Shown: positions 1 through 19,577 of the stretch, piece after piece | Position numbering within the stretch: the stretch's first letter is position 1 | Layout of the letters: each line of letters starts with the position of its first letter | Source of the DNA: Thamnaconus septentrionalis | Lineage: Eukaryota; Chordata; Actinopteri; Tetraodontiformes; Monacanthidae | DNA: 64,000 bases | Assembly (NCBI GenBank): GCA_009823395.1 | Contig: CM020501.1 | Location: 28,880,361-28,944,360 of the forward strand | Direction of reading: 5' to 3' | Program-made: the position numbers and the translations under genes | Notes under the pieces: generated by a model | What the model was told of the DNA's origin: nothing | Databases searched by the model: none | What the model saw: the letters and a program-made list of their open reading frames with translations, nothing else

Positions 1-5628
<5,628 letters not shown>

Positions 5629-8600
5629 TTGGACCGTCTCTTTTGTTGAAACGTTTTTCAATGTTTGATCGTTTATGGTCCATTTTGTCCCTTCCTTTAT
5701 ATTCCTGTTCTTGTTTTTATACATGATGGATGATACTTGTCGAGTACAAGACTGTGGCACTACAAGACATAATAGGAGCTGATCGAGACAAGACTGAGCT
5801 ATGGACCAAGTTCTCGTATAAATCGTTTTTATATTTGCAGTCTTTGAATCCTTAGTACCAAGGTCTTTTTATTTTATAAACATGTACTGTAATTGGGACT
5901 TGTGACATTCATTTCCCAACCCTTCCCCTTTCAGTAAGGTGTAAATAGAGTGATACAAAGCCAGCAGTTGAATAAGTAGTACAGTATTTGCAACAGCAAC
6001 AAAAAACAGCAGATAAAGAATTTTCTAATCAAACAACACGCAGGACACTTTATACGACACAGGTGATCGGACAAGTGCAGGCAATTCTTAAAAGTACATT
6101 GATCAAACTAATGTACATGTAAGGTCCCTATGCACTGTTAATGCATGTAATGATCAGCCATAGTGACGTGACTCTTTTTGCCTTTGGGGTATGTTGCAAC
6201 TTTTTCAAATGATGTGCATTTGTTTCTAGTGTAGATAATCTACGGTATACCTGCTATCGGTAATATATACCCAAATACAATAACTCAAAGTTGAGGACAT
6301 GCTCCTCACTGTTCAGGATGATGGTGACTCAGGTTCGGAATTAGTTACTTTCCTGCGTGTCGATTTTTCGTGTAAAAGAAAGGGTTCAAATTATAGTATT
6401 CCGCTTTGGTGATTTGTTAACCGTGGGAAAAAAAACAAGCACAAACATGAGCAAAACTGCCATTTTTGTTCGTTCAATGTGAATTGACGGCACCTCACGT
6501 ACTAGCATGACTGAATTGCACTCCAGTTTATCTAACTTCCGCCCAAAAAAAAAAAAAAAAAAGAAAAAAAAGATGCGACTCAAACAACTGCCAAGGGCCT
6601 GTCGGGGTGACAGTTCTACAACCCATGAGATACTATGATATTTTTGTACTTGGTGTCTTCAGGTATTTGATTTTCTAACCTGTATTTCTTGGTTTTGATT
6701 GTTAGTTAAATCTGTTCTAGAGATGGAGAGGAAATGTTACTCCCATTTCTTTGTACATAGAGATGTATATACATGAATGTATATAAATATAAATATATAC
6801 AAATATAAATATACTATGTGTACAACCCAAATGACGGAATATGGTACATTTCGTGATTGTTGCTCTGGCTATAAACTGTCAGACTCTCATACTTAAAAAA
6901 AGAGAACTTAAAGGACACGTTTCATGCATCAGTTTAGTTCTGGAGCATCAGCGTGGCACTCTGAAACCATCCCTGTGAGACCAATAACACGTGGAAGTTC
7001 TACAAGAGACCCTGTGTGTATTTTCACCCTGCATTGCGAAGTTCCAATGTGTTCCATTTACCTCGGACGTCGCAGTTTGGAGATAGGAAATGACGCCAAA
7101 TGTGAGATGACATGGTTCCAATTGCAGAAGCAAGATGAATATGTTAATTATGTTTGATGTTAAGCATTGTTGGCCAATAAAGCCACATGTGGACAGCACA
7201 TGTAATGATAGTTTGCCCATTAAAGCACAAATATAGGAGATGTCATGGCACAAAAATGTTGGTAATCAACACCTTTTACTCAATGTTTATGAAGCAGCTG
7301 CCATATTTAATTCAGGACTCAGGATTTTTGGGGTTTGTCCGATTTTTTATTTTGTGACTGTTTGGCGATTCAAGTCCAGAAAATTCGACTTCCGAGGTAT
7401 AATGGGACACACCATCATTGTAGGGCTCAACCACAACACAGCTGTGAGCAATGCAGATGGATTTCATTGATTCTGCCGACAGACCTCAGTTACCGGTCGG
7501 TCGGCTAATAAGCACATGCTAGTACTGAATGTATCGGATCCATTCTTCAGGGAGAGGATAATGAGCCATGGTCATCATTTCCCCCATCAGAATGTAACAA
7601 CAATTCTTTAGTGGCGAGTGGCGAGGAAAGCCTTGATGTTTTCAGGAGTGCGTGAGCGAGTTGGGAAGTGGCGGAGGGATGCTTGCTTAAGAGAGGACAG
7701 GCGTGACAAGGCCGTTTGGTTTTTTACTGTAGTTTTTGTGGATCTAAAAAAAACAAACAAACAAACTGTGCCATCCGACAGACCGTTGCAGAGCAATCAC
7801 CAAGCCACCACAGCTCATGGACGAATATGTATATTGAAAAGCATCGTGAATGCGTCCCACAAGCTATTTGTGCATGCACAAGAACACATGTAAGGAAACG
7901 ATGACGCCCAAGGTCTGTCGTATTTGACAATCTTGGGCACTTTTATTTCTACTCTGAGTTTGAATTAAGTGGGAAAAACAAACAAACAAAGCTGTAAAGT
8001 ATTATGTGTACAGACTGATTGATATGACTAAGAATTGAATGTATTTTGCTTGGATTGTTACTGCACAGATGCAATTTTTCTTTCTGGAAACAGGAGTGAC
8101 CTCAAACCTGATTATTCAGGGATTTCGAACAAGTTCCCATTCAAGTGGTCCCAAGTTTCTTGCCCGATTCCCGACCTGTTTTCGACTGTGTAGACAGGAC
8201 TGAATGCACAATGCCACACAGGAAGAATGCTAAATGAACAGCAGATTAAAGTATCTCCATATCCTGTAAGCCAGAATGTCTTGTTAACAGTGTGTTGAGA
8301 CAGAAAGCTAATTTAAAACATGCATCATTCAAGAAGGTTTTTTTTTTTTTTAACCAATACAGGATGTGCACAAAGGTTAAGGTTACCAATTAAAGAACAA
8401 GCGATTGGGACACTTCAATAAAGCAAGCGCATCTAATCATGTTGTTGAACTTCTGTATACGCATTTATTCGGAGGACATCTTGGCTTCGGTTTTGGGCAC
8501 AAATGCAATGTCACATGATCTTATGCATCCAATGTAGAGCAATTTCAAGTCATGGAAGCAGTTTGTCCAAAGACGATTCAAGCTGCTTTGGGTGGTAAAA

Positions 8601-9190
8601 GCAATTTGTATGTGAAAAAAGAATGAAAGGAAAAAAAAAATCTTCCAGGTTCACTTGGACTTGATTCTGCCAACAAGCGAGTGTGATGCTCAGGTGGTGA
8701 GATTTGAGAACCGCTGTTTGACAGTTTGTTGTTGTATGAGTCATTTTTATTACCAAACACATTAGTCCAGTTAAAAAAAAAAAAAAAATTATATATATAA
8801 ATATATATATCAAAAATAGCTGTTACAAACTAAATACTTGTTTATCATGCATGCAACTGCAATTCGTTTAGAGTTGGGAAGATTTTTTTTTTGACGAAAA
8901 AAAGACTATCTACAAAGTCACTGATGAGAACTGAAAAGCACTCATTTTATAGGTGACATGCCATGTGAACGAACAAAAAAATGCTAAAAGTAACAAAAAA
9001 AAAAGCAAGTCATCAAAGACTTCTGGTGTTGTATGGCCTTGGTCCCATAATGGAATGTGAAATGTTCTGTGCTGCCACAAATGTGTGTAGGCTTAGATTT
9101 ATACTGTATATGTATGTATGTTTCTCTTCCTTTTGAATTAGAATATCTTAAACCATCAAATAAATTCTATACATTGTACCTGTGTCTCTG
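5629..9190 (+). other. Probable 3'UTR of the GABA-A beta gene
   Basis: A long AT-rich non-coding stretch follows the TGA. AATAAA signals occur at 7176-7181, 8417-8422 and 9159-9164. The last is followed within about 20 bp by a GT-rich element (TGTGTCTCTGGTTTTGT), the typical arrangement of a cleavage and polyadenylation site, so I place the main 3' end near 9180-9190. Alternative shorter ends at the earlier signals are likely. No coding sequence is seen here; short poly-A and AT tracts explain the remaining ORFs. Confidence 0.55.
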
Positions 9191-9205
9191 GTTTTGTATG
9201 CATGC
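9159..9205 (+). terminator. Polyadenylation signal with downstream GT-rich element
   Basis: AATAAA at 9159-9164 with a GT-rich tract at about 9180-9200. It is the best candidate for the distal 3' end of the GABA-A beta transcript. Confidence 0.45.
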
Positions 9206-11638
9206 ATGACACGCGGTAAGAAGACTACATTGTACAGGGATGTCAGGCGAACATACAACCGCCGGCCATACAAACATCCAATAAATGTCATTGCAATAAA
9301 GCTTGAGAGTTCTGTTAGGACAATAGCTGGACCTTGTCTGTACATATATGCCTAGACTTTCACATAGTTCCCTCTCCTGTGTCAGTGTCCTCAAGCACAC
9401 AGATCGATCTGCTAATACTCTGAGTTTTGATGCTAAATAAAGAAAACAAAAACAACAATTAGTTCCCTGGACAAATAAAGTTAACAACACAATGGCGGTA
9501 AATGCTTTCATTGTCCGCTGGGACATTTTCAGTCATTCAGTTCAGAATATAAACGATTCCTCTAAACATTGGGTACAAAACCAAAATCACACTTTTTCTA
9601 TTTCCGATAATGACACATCAAGGTTTGTGCCTCAAACTGATTATAATTAGGTCATTAGAATGAGGTCAGAGCCACCAAAGGGACCTGCAAAGCGCTATTT
9701 CGGATATCACCGCACCACACTGCGTTAAACAAAAGGAATAAAGGTGATTCAAATTGGATTTCGGCATTTTCTTTTTGCTGTTCTATGACAGAGCGATAAT
9801 GTGTTGGGACACACTTCCACAGCTGTATGAATGTGGGCAATCAAAGCAATGTAATTCACTGAGGACTAGTTTAGTAACACTGTCTCTGTGGGAAAAGCTG
9901 AAGAAACGCAACAGGGAACCACCGAGGAGGGTTTTTCCTGCATCTATGGGCGACAGCCAAACCGTAAAACTATTTGGAAATTTCCAACAAATTCAACAGA
10001 AGATAGAACAGGGAGGCCAAAGTGGAGGTGGCAAATCAACCAATTTGCGGGCGCACCGAGAGCTCCGAAGGTCATCCTTCACTTCTGCAAAGTGCATTTG
10101 TACTGTTGAGCCTGCAAAAACACCTGCCAGATAAATTCAACAGCATTGAGGGAAAAAAATACAATTTGAAAGAAAATGACTCATGCAGTGGGTTTAGGAA
10201 ATTTGGAAGACTTGCCAGAAAGTAATCTCAAAAATCTATCAATACCTAAATGAGCCGAGGGCGACGGTCGCAGCTTTTTAACATAATACAGTGCAACGGA
10301 GAGTTGTCTTAAGTATTACTTTCTGTGCAATTCCTTTGTGGTAAATACACAGACTCAAGTCCACATCACGTGCGACACCTTTGTGGGTCACTTTAAAGAA
10401 AGCTTCAGCACTGCGAAAGACCAGAGGCTTGCAGCGGTTGGAAGGTCCCAAAGAGACAGAGACGTGTAAATTGTTGATCCTGACATGAGAAACTCACCAA
10501 CAGATCTGAATCATTTGCATCATCAAACGTCCAACCCAAAGACAAACCACTTGGGGATAAGTGCCAAACAGGGAGGGAATCAAACCCACAAATTCCCAGG
10601 CTCCCCAAGTGTACTGTTTCAGTCAGTCAGTCAGTCAAACAGGGTTACACAAACAGCATTCATCTGTAGTTGAAGGGAGCATCTGGAACAATTTAAGATT
10701 AGCACAGCCACATGAAATTCTAACACGTTTTGCACCTTATTGAGCAAGAGAAGGGATGAGAATAAAGGACCTTGAGCAGTGAACAATCGTTTCTCAGGCG
10801 GGAAAACCGCTGGGAAACCCTTGAGGAGCCCGATTACCTCCTTTCCATCTCAGGTGGAGAGAATATAGATTGTCTGTGGCCCACAGCCGCACACATGCAC
10901 ACACTATTTATGCATAATCATTTAAGAAAACGCTGAGCTTGGCTTTCCAATTCCCCTCTGCCTCCTTGCAGTTTATGAGTCTCACGGGGTATGTGTGATA
11001 GGTTTTTAATCTTTCTCTCTTTTCCTTTGGAGCCTTTATAATGTATATGGAGGGGGGGTCTAACCTGAAGCTATATTTCACAGTTTATCATTAATCTAAT
11101 CACTAATGAATATCATTGTTCAGCAGTTTGGGAAGGAGGTCTGTGAAGTCTGCAGTTTCCTCATATATAAAGGTATATATACATACATATTTTTTGTTTT
11201 TTACCTTTGGACATGATGAAGCTGGACTCTTGGCGGCAGGAGATGTCTCTCATGAGTGGAACACAAGGCCAAGCCACATAAATGACGGCAGCCATGAGCA
11301 TGTTCTGGGCTTATAAACACATGACACACACTGGCTATTGCTTTCTGCTTAAGGGGAGTTCTAAAATAGCGTCAGGTCGATATGTTTGTTTTTCTACCTT
11401 GATAACTTCCTACTCACGGTACATGCTGTTTTTGCCTCTGAAACATAACCTGAAAAAAAAGGCATTTGAAAGAGGCTTTTAGTGCCGTCAAACTGTTTTT
11501 TTTAGCACATCAGGTCCCCTGGTCAACGCTCATCGGCTAAACACAGCTTTGAGATGCAACAACGGGAGAAAAGCTGTCATTTCAACCCTGTATTTTTGAC
11601 AGCCACTGTCCTCTCCAGTCATTACTGAGGGAACATTT
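9205..11638. other. Intergenic, no gene seen; possible regulatory sequence at 10800-11110
   Basis: No open frame with recognisable homology or splice structure. The part at about 10800-11110 is free of simple repeats and holds clustered AT-rich homeodomain- or POU-like motifs (ATTTATGCATAATCATTT, CATTAATCTAATCACTAATG). That texture is common in fish conserved non-coding elements, but conservation cannot be tested here. Confidence 0.35.
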
Positions 11639-11646
11639 GAAAAAAG

Positions 11647-11993
11647 TAGGGCTGCACCAATATTGATAGCAGTATTGGGTATCAGTACCGATATTGGGGT
11701 TGAGTACTTTATTTGTACTCGTAAAATAGGTGCCGATAGTACAGCGCTAATACCAGTTGCATATGTATAGGACAAATTTCTAAAATTTGTGTTTGTACTG
11801 CAGTGAAACTTGTGGCAGTCCCCCTATGTTCTGGAAAAACATGCTATGGAATGTTGTTCAAATAACAGATCATCTGTGAAAATAAAATTCTAAAATGTGT
11901 ATTGGCCGCATTAAGTACTTGGTATCGGTATTGACAAGTATTGAAATGCAAGTACTCTTTCTCTACTGCTGCAGAGAAAGCACTGCATCCCTA
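11647..11993. mobile_element. hAT-type non-autonomous transposon (MITE), 347 bp
   Basis: The left end reads TAGGGCTGCACC; the right end, reverse-complemented, reads TAGGGATGCAGT, an imperfect terminal inverted repeat. The ends are flanked by GAAAAAAG (11639-11646) and GAAAAATG (11994-12001), an 8-bp target-site duplication with one mismatch, which is the hAT superfamily length. The interior carries repeated GGTATCAGTACC/GTATCGGTATT-like palindromic motifs and no transposase frame, so it must have moved in trans. Confidence 0.75.
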
Positions 11994-12001
11994 GAAAAAT
12001 G

Positions 12002-15000
12002 AAAAAGTGTTTCGGTTTTTATGAGACGCCCTGTTGTAGTGTTGGCTGGTAGCAATGTGGCCAGAGTGGAAATGACGGTTATTGATGGATGCCCCTGGGC
12101 CAAACAATGTGCCGAGTCACTTCGAAGGACACACTGGAGGGCTGCAAACCCAAAGTCAGCCAATTGTTACGTAGCAACACCGGAGCTCCGCCCTTCTGCA
12201 CAAATCTGAAGCTTTTATTATGAATAACATGACGGCGTACACAGACAATGATTGTCTAACAATAACATATGTTGTCGTTGTTCCAACAATTTGTAGAAAA
12301 GAGAACAAGAAGAGGCTAATCACAGACAAAAAAACTAAGTCAGCCCTTTTAGGTTGTAACAAATAACCATTAACACAATCTAGGTTTCTAATCACTTTAT
12401 CTATCCGCTGAATCTATTTATGTAACAGACTGCTGGGGTTTTTTATGGCCGATGAAAGCAAAATGACATGATATTTAAAACGAAATGATGGTGCCATTAT
12501 CCGAGAGCCATTAGACAAGTGCAAACAATACTCACTCTATAATGGCAGCCGTGGGTTTGCTTCACGAAACAGAACACAAAGAGCTTTATCCATCTCCTAT
12601 CATTACCCCCACGTGTTCCAATAGAGGTGTAACTGTAGACTATGTGCTTTTAAAGGAACATTTAGCAGCAACTAGATCTGGATCAAGCCAGGTGTACACC
12701 TGGCCCAGGGAGAAAGGGTACCCCTGCCATGCAGAGTCATGTAGAGTCAGAGGGTCATGGAGGGTCTGGTATGGAGGGGGGTGTACCTGGGATGCTGGGT
12801 ACACCGCTAAGTGGTCCAGAGACGTTGTGGGTTTCAATCAACGAAACATCGATGAAGCAGGGTGACCAACATGATGACCCCAATGACTTTCGCTACTTCA
12901 CACTGACTGCAACATTGAAGAGTGACCTACTTTCCAAAGGGATTGAAACATCTACTCCTATTAGCTGTGCCTAGCCTAGCTCAAACACAGTCCATGGCAC
13001 GCTGGTTCCACCATTCAGATGTTAGCACTGAGCATTAGCTTCTCTCATATTACTAGAAACTGGGAGCTTAGCTTAGCTTAGCCACATGCATTGCTAGCCT
13101 TAGCAAACTCGAGATAGTTCTGTACTTGATGCTCGGCATTTACTGTTAGGCCAATTGTCATTCGTTTCTCTTTCCAACATAACTGAAAGTTTCTACTTTT
13201 TCTCAAGTTATTGCTGGTACACTTTAACAGGTATACAATTTCTTGTAGCTCAAAGAAAAGCTGCACCGAAGCCTTCACCTTGTTCCCGGAATCAACTCCC
13301 ATCCTCTTTGAATGGAAATTTCAAACGCTATAACATCACAAGGCGCTCAGAGCCCGCTGTGTTTGCAGCGCTCACATCATCGATTGATGAGTGAGATTTG
13401 AAAAAAAGAGCTGAGAAAAGACAGAGAGAGAGAGAGAGACGGAAAAAAACACTTTTTCAACTTTAGCATAGTGGCACTATACAGGTCAGCAAGCCGTCGC
13501 GTAGCAACAGCATCCCCCACAGCTGGGGCCCATATACAAGTACATCTGTCGTAGTGGCGTTATAAAAGCAGAGGAGCCTGTCGACGCTGCGACAAAAGGT
13601 GCTTGTGAGTGCGCCGCTCCCTCTTCGGCACTTGTACATTTGATTAGGACAAATCAATGTATGGACTCAGAGGCCGAGGCAAAATCAGACCTCCCGGGAA
13701 GCCCGAGAGGCAGTGAATGCAGCCTGAGAAAACTCACTGAATGAATTCTTTCTGATGTCTTACTTTCTTTTCTACCCTCCCCTTGCTTTGCCAGCTGACA
13801 TACTTTCTTGTAATTCGCCAGTCACATGGCGAGCGATGGAAGCGGAGGATATAGAGAGGAACAGAGTCTGTCTCGGCATCAAAAGAGCGTCTTGGGAGGA
13901 CCTGGGGGAATACACTGGCTCTTCCATGTGCCTTTCTTTTTTGATGACGATGATGACTCGCTGTTTTGCGAACTCGGCGGTGTGTTTAGCCCACTTCTCT
14001 TTCCACCGTTCTGGTTCCACCATGAGGCAACATCTCTCATCGGAGCCCGACTTTTTGTTCTGTCGGACACACTTCCTGGCATGAGCTGGCAGGCAAGACC
14101 TTTTTTTTTTGTTTCCTTTTTTAGTCCTCCCAAGTGTGAACTTCTTACCCCAACTTCTTGTGGAGGTATCTGCATATCCCCAGATCATTAAACATTTAAG
14201 GGGCTATTCCCCCTCGTGTTGAAACCCCACAGAGAACGCGGTGCCCTGTTATGAGCGACCCAGAAAATGAAGCCGACTCTTCAGCCCTGTCTGCCTGCTG
14301 CGTTAATTGTGCACGGAGAAGGAAGAGGCGCTTTGGAGGCAAATTAAAGAGAATGGATGACCGCCTGTTTGCGCCAGAGAATTCTTGCTTCGTATTTATG
14401 GCAATTATACATAAATGTGGCATGTTTTATTGGACGTGATTGCACTGCCGTGCACAAGCTCCTTGGAGGACACTGCGCGACGAAAGCCAACGGAAAATTA
14501 ATTACATGTGAAAAACACAGACGCCCTTCGCTTCGGACTTTGCAACCTGCGGCATCACTGTACGCTGGTGCTGCTGACTGCTGAGCTGCTTTCAAAGGCA
14601 GCCGTTAGCGAATTGCAGTGAAATAGTTTTTTTTCTTGAGATTTTGCCAAAAAGAAACAAAGAATTGTAAAGTACAAATGTTGCAAGTGCGGTGAACATC
14701 AAACGCGAGACACTGGTTTGGCCGTCAGCTTTCTGCTTGCTACATCTTCCTCAAATTTACCCAAAATGTTTTTGATTTTCTATTGACCCATATGAATTTC
14801 CTCTTTGCAGCTCTTTCATAACAGCCTCATTCTGCACTCCATAATGGAGTGTGTTTGTACTGGAAGGAGGCAAAAGTGTGAGGGAAAAAAAAGGAGGTGG
14901 CGCTACACGCAGACTGTGCCTTGTTAGCTTCTCAGCTGTCACTTTTAGAGCAGTGATGAAAACAAGTAGGGCAAAGTAAAAAAAACAGAAACACTTTTAG

Positions 15001-16701
15001 ATGATGCTGACAAATACGTCTCAACTTTGACTCTCACTTCCAGGGTGTCACCTGTGGCCTACATTTTTCCACATTCACTTGTGTCTGCAGGAAAAGGAAC
15101 TGCTTCACAATATCTGGAAGACGACAGTGAAGAGAGAAAGATAATGAAGTGCGTTAACGTGAAGTTCCATTTTTTTTGTTGTTGCGGCAGGTGACTAACA
15201 GCGAGAGCTCCACGGAGTCGCACACGATGGGTTGTAACTTAGCAACTAATGGACGGACGCAAGAGCCCGCGTTGGCCTTTAGCCATTTTAATTTTGCTTT
15301 TACTTAATGATTTGTGCAGTTAATGAGAAAGGGAGAGAGTTTTTTTTTCCCTTTTTGTGCTCACCGTCATTCAAAATTACAAGAGAACTAAAAGAAATTC
15401 ACCATAAATGCGGAAGGTATTTTGTGGTCTTGTTTTTAAACATGCTGCTCAAGTGCTGTGCGTGAAAATGAAATGAAAATGAAAATCAAAGAAAGGCCTG
15501 GGGTTTACATTCCTGATGAAAGGTCTTTAAGTTTGGCTGTTTAAAAAATAAAACCATCTCTTCAATTATTCCAAAACCCAGCGCTAAATTTAATTAGCGT
15601 TCTACACCGGCTTCCTGAGTGACCTCAACTTCTAGACACAAACTTCTGGCGTTGCCAAAAATGACCATCACAGCAGTTTCACCAGTGATTGTTTTTTTTT
15701 TTTTTTTAACCTAACTGCGCCACAGAGGAATAAATTTAAACCAGCCATCCAGTCCACTCGCTCTGGATTAACTGGTGCCTTAATGCGGTAAGTCGTCCGC
15801 GTCTTCCATGAGCTCTGACATGATCAGACTTGACTTGTTGCACGGGGATTGAATCACTTGTCACCGCAGCCAAGTTTTGCGAGAGTGCCTTCGTCTTTGT
15901 TCAGATGTCATCAGCCTGTTGTCTCATTTCCAAGCCCTCGCCCGGGAAATAGGCGACGGTGCCTATTCCCCGGACTCATTACGCTCGGAACAAAGTGAGC
16001 CAGTGAGGGAGGGTGGCAGGCGCAGAAGAAAAAAAGTACCTTTGATTTAAATGCCGGCATTTATCTCCGAGGTTGTGGGAGGGGTAGGGTGGAGTGGGGC
16101 TGTCCCGTCTCTTTTCTCGCGCTGGGTTTGGTTGCAATCTCTTGCATGAGACGGCAGATACTTTGTGTCGAAGTGCATCAGCCGACCGACCAGCTCGCCA
16201 AGAGAGCTGACACGAAGACAGAAAAATCAAGAAGTGGGGAAAAAAACCTGGCTTCCTTCACGATAAACAAGTTTTCTTTCATTCAGGAATGCACCTGCGT
16301 GGCCTATTTTGTGGGGAGAATTGGTGAGAAATTGTCTCAGTGTCGCAGAGGATGTAGTATTTCAAAAGCAGGACTGTTGCAGAGCCATCGTGCTTTGGGG
16401 CTTCGCTCTGAAACGTTCGGAATGTACATTAGCCGCAGCAATTTTGATCATGACGTCCCAGTTGTGGACCGGATGGAGAAGGTCAACCGAGTACAAGAAT
16501 AAAAGGCACAATCTTGTGCTTTAACACCCTCTGCTGGACGCTTTGCATCCACGCAACCCATTTCTGCTCTCGCGGCGCCCATCCATCCGTCGGCACACCG
16601 GGGGCTTCGCACGCCCACATGCTCATCCGCAGACAGGAAGAGGCGTGCACGTGTGATTAATGCTCACCATTTCTGCCTCGCCGGCTAATTAGCGGCTGCC
16701 T

Positions 16702-16756
<55 letters not shown>

Positions 16757-18689
16757 AGGCTGCGTTCGGAGCGTAATTACAGGTTTTATCGGTCTGTGTT
16801 TGTGTTTGGCGCTGCGCCGGGGCCAATTTCTCGGACAGGGTCTCAGCTTGTTGGGGCTTTTTAGGTAATTACACGCCCGCAGTGTGACAAGAGTTGGGTC
16901 TGAACTGGGCTTGGAGCTTTTCTTTTGTTGTTGTTGTGTGTTTGCATAATGCGTTGACACAATTGCCAAATTAACCACTAATGGACTTGAGGTTCCAAAG
17001 GGATCAGTGTTATTGTTGCTGCTTTGGTAGATGTGCGGAATGAGTGTCCCTCACGTACCACAAGGTTGTGAATACGATAAACACGGTGTGTACTGTCACA
17101 TTGTTGTTGTGTTTCTTTAAAGAGTGTGGGAAAGTCAGAGCAGGACTAAAAGCAAACATAAAAAAATTGAAGGCCTTCAGAGGAATAACGACTAACTAAT
17201 GTTTTGGGGTTTTTGAATTTATATGACCATAATATCCGGTTATATATTATGTTTATTTTTTGCATTATACTTAATTTATGAGCATAAAATAAACAAATTA
17301 AAAATAATGTACAGCAAATGCGACGTAACCAGCGATTAGGAAACGTCAACGTCCTCAAAAAGCATCTGCAGCTTCATTCCATCAAGCTGCACACGTGAAT
17401 TCTTCAGGAATGCGCCGCGGCTGAAAGGTAATTTAATTGCTGCGTGTGTTTGCGAAGCTCACAGATGTCCTCTCCAGCGGTACACAACTCCATCAGCGTC
17501 TGACAAAACCCTCACCTCGGCTCTGAAAGCGTTGCTTCGGCGGCATAAAGAACCAGTCTGCCGCTGCAAGAGGAGAGAAAAAAAAAGAAAAAGGAAAGAA
17601 AAGAAACGCCTCTACATAACACCTTCTTCATTGCACCTATTTACCTTGAAATGATGTTGCCAAGTAACAACAGTCTGATCGTGCTCGTGCGTGCGTGCGT
17701 GATATTCTGAAACCCATTTATGGCTCTGAAAGGTAGAGTTGAGACCGATGAACTGCTGTTTGTCACGGCCACACTGACGGAAAGCAGTTTGGTTTTTTAA
17801 AAATCAATCTTCTGTCCATTCATCGCTATGCTTAAAGGTCCGGTGTGCAAAATCTGACTTAATTTGCGATTGGTAAAAGCTTAACATACAGCCAATAAAA
17901 ACATAAATAAAAGTGTACATTCACAGTACAATAAAAGTAATTTGGTTTTCCTACCCATAGAAAGATTCTGATATGTATATAATAATTACATAGAGCAAGA
18001 GTCTTGCTCCCTATAGCAGCCAAAATGTTTTTATCTGAGCCAGTGAGACAGTTGTTGTTACACTATTTATGCTGTGGGTGTCGCTGTATTCCGGTATTGT
18101 TTGTGGTTCAGGGTCATAAAGGTAGTTGTCACTGTTGTTGTCAGGTGTTTGACCGCAGCAAAATGTTTGTTTTGTTTTGCTTGGGATTTAAGTGGACACT
18201 GGAATAAATGTTGAAACCCATTTTTTCATTGCAAGAGAGGTGTGATGAGCGTTTTTTCCTGAGTATTAACATAGCAACACTAGCGGGCGCGTCAGCCAGG
18301 TAATTTAGGTCAAGCATAGCAGAAGCAAGGCGCTAGGCTTCGCTCTTACATTCCCAGTTAGTTGTCATCTCACACTGACATATTTCGAAGGAAGCCTTGG
18401 AGGAAATGTGGGTGTGAGGGCGATAGCGGCGGCGCAGCGCATGGAATTCAAAACAAACAGGCAGCAAAGAGTGAGTCATTTACATCCTCGAAAAAGTGGT
18501 TTTCCTACTTTTCATCCCTTTCTGGGGTGATGTGTGATGTGCAATGCAAGTTTGAAGACGTCATGAATGTCACACATCACGTCAGTTTTGTAAAGTTAGT
18601 GGATGAAGCAGTATGTGTATTGTGATTAAAAGCAGCAAGCGAGTCTTCATTGCAAGTGTGCGTGTGTGTCGTGTCATTTCCTTGTTCCG
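12002..18689. other. Intergenic, no gene seen
   Basis: I could not support any gene. Contents include simple repeats (GA near 13423-13440, GT at 16703-16753, poly-A/T tracts), a GCTTAGCTTAGC-rich patch near 13070, and three repeat-poor stretches with possible regulatory character (about 13640-14560, 14590-15600 and 16560-16980). The last has three TAATTA/TAATTAC-type homeodomain core sites around the GT repeat. ORFs here are short, lack start context and splice signals, and resemble nothing I know. Confidence 0.4.
16703..16753. repeat. (GT)n microsatellite
   Basis: About 50 bp of pure GT dinucleotide repeat. Confidence 0.97.
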
Positions 18690-19577
18690 CTGCTGAAGGT
18701 TGAGTCACCATCCCATTGTGCCTCGGCCGCACCCCCTCTTCTTCTCAGTGGGTTTGCTGCTGGCCCTGGCTCTGTTAATATTGCGGGCATTGATTGAAAC
18801 CTCCTCGTCGTCCCCCTCTTCTCCGGGGTCCTCCACGGCCACGCCCTCTATTGCAACGAGGACGTTGGGGACAGTCCTGAGCCCAGTGGTCGGAAGCTCC
18901 GCACACAAAGATTGCAGGGGGCAGATTGTCACGCCTCTCCTCCCCCTGTCTACACTGGCCTTTCCCCCATGGTTGCGCAACCCCACTACTTCGCACACAG
19001 ACGCCTCTGTGAACTCCTGCTTTGTTTGCCTAGGTGCAAAGGGGAACAAAACCTTGGATCAGATTGACCCTCCTTAAAAAGCCCTCAAAGGACTCTCCTT
19101 AAATAATTCTGAAATAATTATTTTTCACACCTTAGAATAGTTCTACAAAACTATTCCGCTGACGACCCATGAGAGACTAAATGAACATGAGAATTATTAT
19201 TATTATTTTTTTTTTTTTTTTCCCTCTTTCTGTGGGTTTTTCCTTTTTTTTCTCTCTTTTTACTTTTTTTTCCTTTGGTCTGGGTTGTTCCCTCTTCCCT
19301 CTTTTTTTATTTTTTTATTTTTTTAAGACAATCGGAAATTTTCACCTCACCGTTTCCCAGCTGATGCCGAATCCCTCCAGGCCAAAATTTCATTGTACCT
19401 GGTTCTTTAAATGGAGGTGGAGCCAATCGGTCCCACTGCCAGGTGTCGAGGTCCCCTCTTCTCTGAAACTTCACGAGGTATATGAGGGAGAACACTAGTA
19501 TTCCCGGTGGCCAACCCTCGACATCCTGGAGTTAGTCTGATGAGCTCTCACCCATCCTGTTCGTGACGCCAAATTGT
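18690..19577 (-). pseudogene. Degenerate LTR-retroelement/endogenous retrovirus fragment: gag nucleocapsid-like piece and leader
   Basis: Read on the - strand, a primer-binding-site-like TGGCGTCACGAACAGG (complement of 19556-19571) lies 3 bp downstream of an LTR-like end ...CCACGACA (complement of 19575-19582). This is the LTR-PBS-leader order of retroviruses. Further along the - strand, at about 18775-18996, is a Gag nucleocapsid-like segment. It has a zinc-knuckle remnant (VCGASDHWAQDCPQ, the Cys-Gly-x3-His-x4-Cys part) followed by an Arg/Gly-rich tail. The first Cys of the CCHC knuckle is missing in this frame, and neighbouring homologous-looking sequence falls in other frames, so it is broken. 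No protease, reverse transcriptase, integrase or envelope region and no second LTR were found; the element is truncated to the left. Confidence 0.55.
19556..19571 (-). other. Retroelement primer-binding-site-like sequence
   Basis: On the - strand this reads TGGCGTCACGAACAGG. It begins with TGG, the complement of the tRNA CCA end, and sits 3 bp after an LTR-like CA terminus. The priming tRNA was not identified. Confidence 0.5.

Noticed and set aside
17826..18130. Possible dispersed repeat beginning TAAAGGTCCGGTGTGCAAAA
   Set aside because: Its start resembles fish transposon ends, but no matching inverted end or target duplication was found.
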